DNA from: Anaerolineaceae bacterium UBA6107
GTDB taxonomy: Bacteria; Chloroflexota; Anaerolineae; Anaerolineales; Anaerolineaceae
Assembly: GCA_002428455.1 (NCBI GenBank)
Contig: DIWL01000071.1
Coordinates: 934 to 6,499 of the forward strand
Direction: 5' to 3'
DNA: 5,566 nt
Shown: piece by piece, positions 5,388 through 5,566 of the stretch
Numbering within the stretch: position 1 is the first letter of the stretch
Layout of the letters: each line of letters begins with the position of its first letter
The notes under the pieces: generated by a model
The model's input: only the letters and a program-made list of their open reading frames with translations
The model's database searches: none
Told to the model about the DNA's origin: nothing
Translations under genes and position numbers: made by a program

Positions 5388-5566
5388 CTAGTAAGCCCGG
5401 GCGAAGTACACTTTTTCGTGCGCAGTTTCGCCGCAAACGACACACTTACCGTTCCCGCCCGGTTGATCCATCGGTATGCAGCGGGTGGTGGCTTTGGTGT
5501 CCTCTTTAACTTTCGCTTCGCAATCTGGATTGCCACACCACCAGGCGTACGCCCATCCTTTTTCAA
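5388..5566 (-). CDS. proS: Prolyl-tRNA synthetase, C-terminal end (partial)
   Basis: The last 58 residues of a protein that begins beyond the right edge; the reading frame starts at 5564. They match the C-terminal zinc-binding domain of archaeal/eukaryote-type prolyl-tRNA synthetase (also found in Thermus and other bacteria), which charges tRNA-Pro with proline. Visible features are WCGNPDCE with Cys at 10 and 15 of the fragment, KEDTKATTRCIP, and CVVCG with Cys at 41 and 44. This gives the four-cysteine pattern C-x4-C, x25, C-x2-C. The end is VYFARAY, and the terminal Tyr is a known hallmark of this class whose carboxylate reaches the active site. This type lacks the editing insertion of the E. 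coli type. The frame differs from the long overlapping minus-strand frame here, which lacks these motifs. The TAG at 5390-5388 lies 14 nt before the next gene. Confidence 0.93.
   Translation of the reverse strand, partial: EKGWAYAWWCGNPDCEAKVKEDTKATTRCIPMDQPGGNGKCVVCGETAHEKVYFARAY

Noticed and set aside
5374..5445. Upstream ATG at 5445 as start of the HEAT gene
   Set aside because: It would add 24 basic residues and overlap 58 nt of the proS end. The ATG at 5373 gives a normal short gap and a natural N-terminus.
5183..5566. 127-codon minus-strand frame at the right edge
   Set aside because: It overlaps proS and the HEAT gene in another frame. The proS frame shows the four zinc cysteines and the conserved Tyr end, while this one has a basic, motif-free product.

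Overview
The window looks like a housekeeping segment of a bacterial chromosome with roughly balanced base composition. It holds four recognisable core genes, one less clear gene and compact intergenic regions. The sequence is consistent with Chloroflexota, perhaps Anaerolineae. That placement is an inference from the style of the proteins: a ProS carrying a C-terminal zinc domain, a MurE with altered motifs, and a PNPase with a Gly/Arg-rich tail. No phylogeny could be run. I see no mobile element, CRISPR array, tRNA or rRNA, and no stretch over 300 bases without a gene.

Layout. Positions 1-124 hold a possible 3' end of an upstream + strand gene, an inverted repeat and the likely murE promoter. 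murE (125-1675, +) follows and appears to have no Shine-Dalgarno site. A strong bidirectional terminator (1697-1724) separates it from the convergent pnp gene. The rest is read from the minus strand. In transcription order it is: the 3' end of proS (5566-5388), a HEAT/AlkD-like helical-repeat gene (5373-4570), rpsO (4416-4144) and pnp (3977-1740). proS and the HEAT gene are 14 nt apart and probably cotranscribed. rpsO has its own extended -10 promoter (TGG-TATAAT, 4503-4495), a leader of about 70 nt and its own terminator (4106-4134).

How the parts relate. rpsO-pnp is the same gene pair as in E. coli, where S15 represses its own translation and PNPase autoregulates through a long hairpin in the pnp leader. 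The layout here is similar: a terminator between the genes, then a long imperfect stem-loop (4001-4073) just upstream of the pnp ribosome binding site, and a leader on rpsO that can fold in two exclusive ways. rpsO and pnp also share an identical 12-nt ribosome-binding segment. No wholly new multi-gene system is visible. The items most worth a second look are the two RNA leaders, the variant MurE motifs with a possibly leaderless start, and the AlkD-like gene beside proS.
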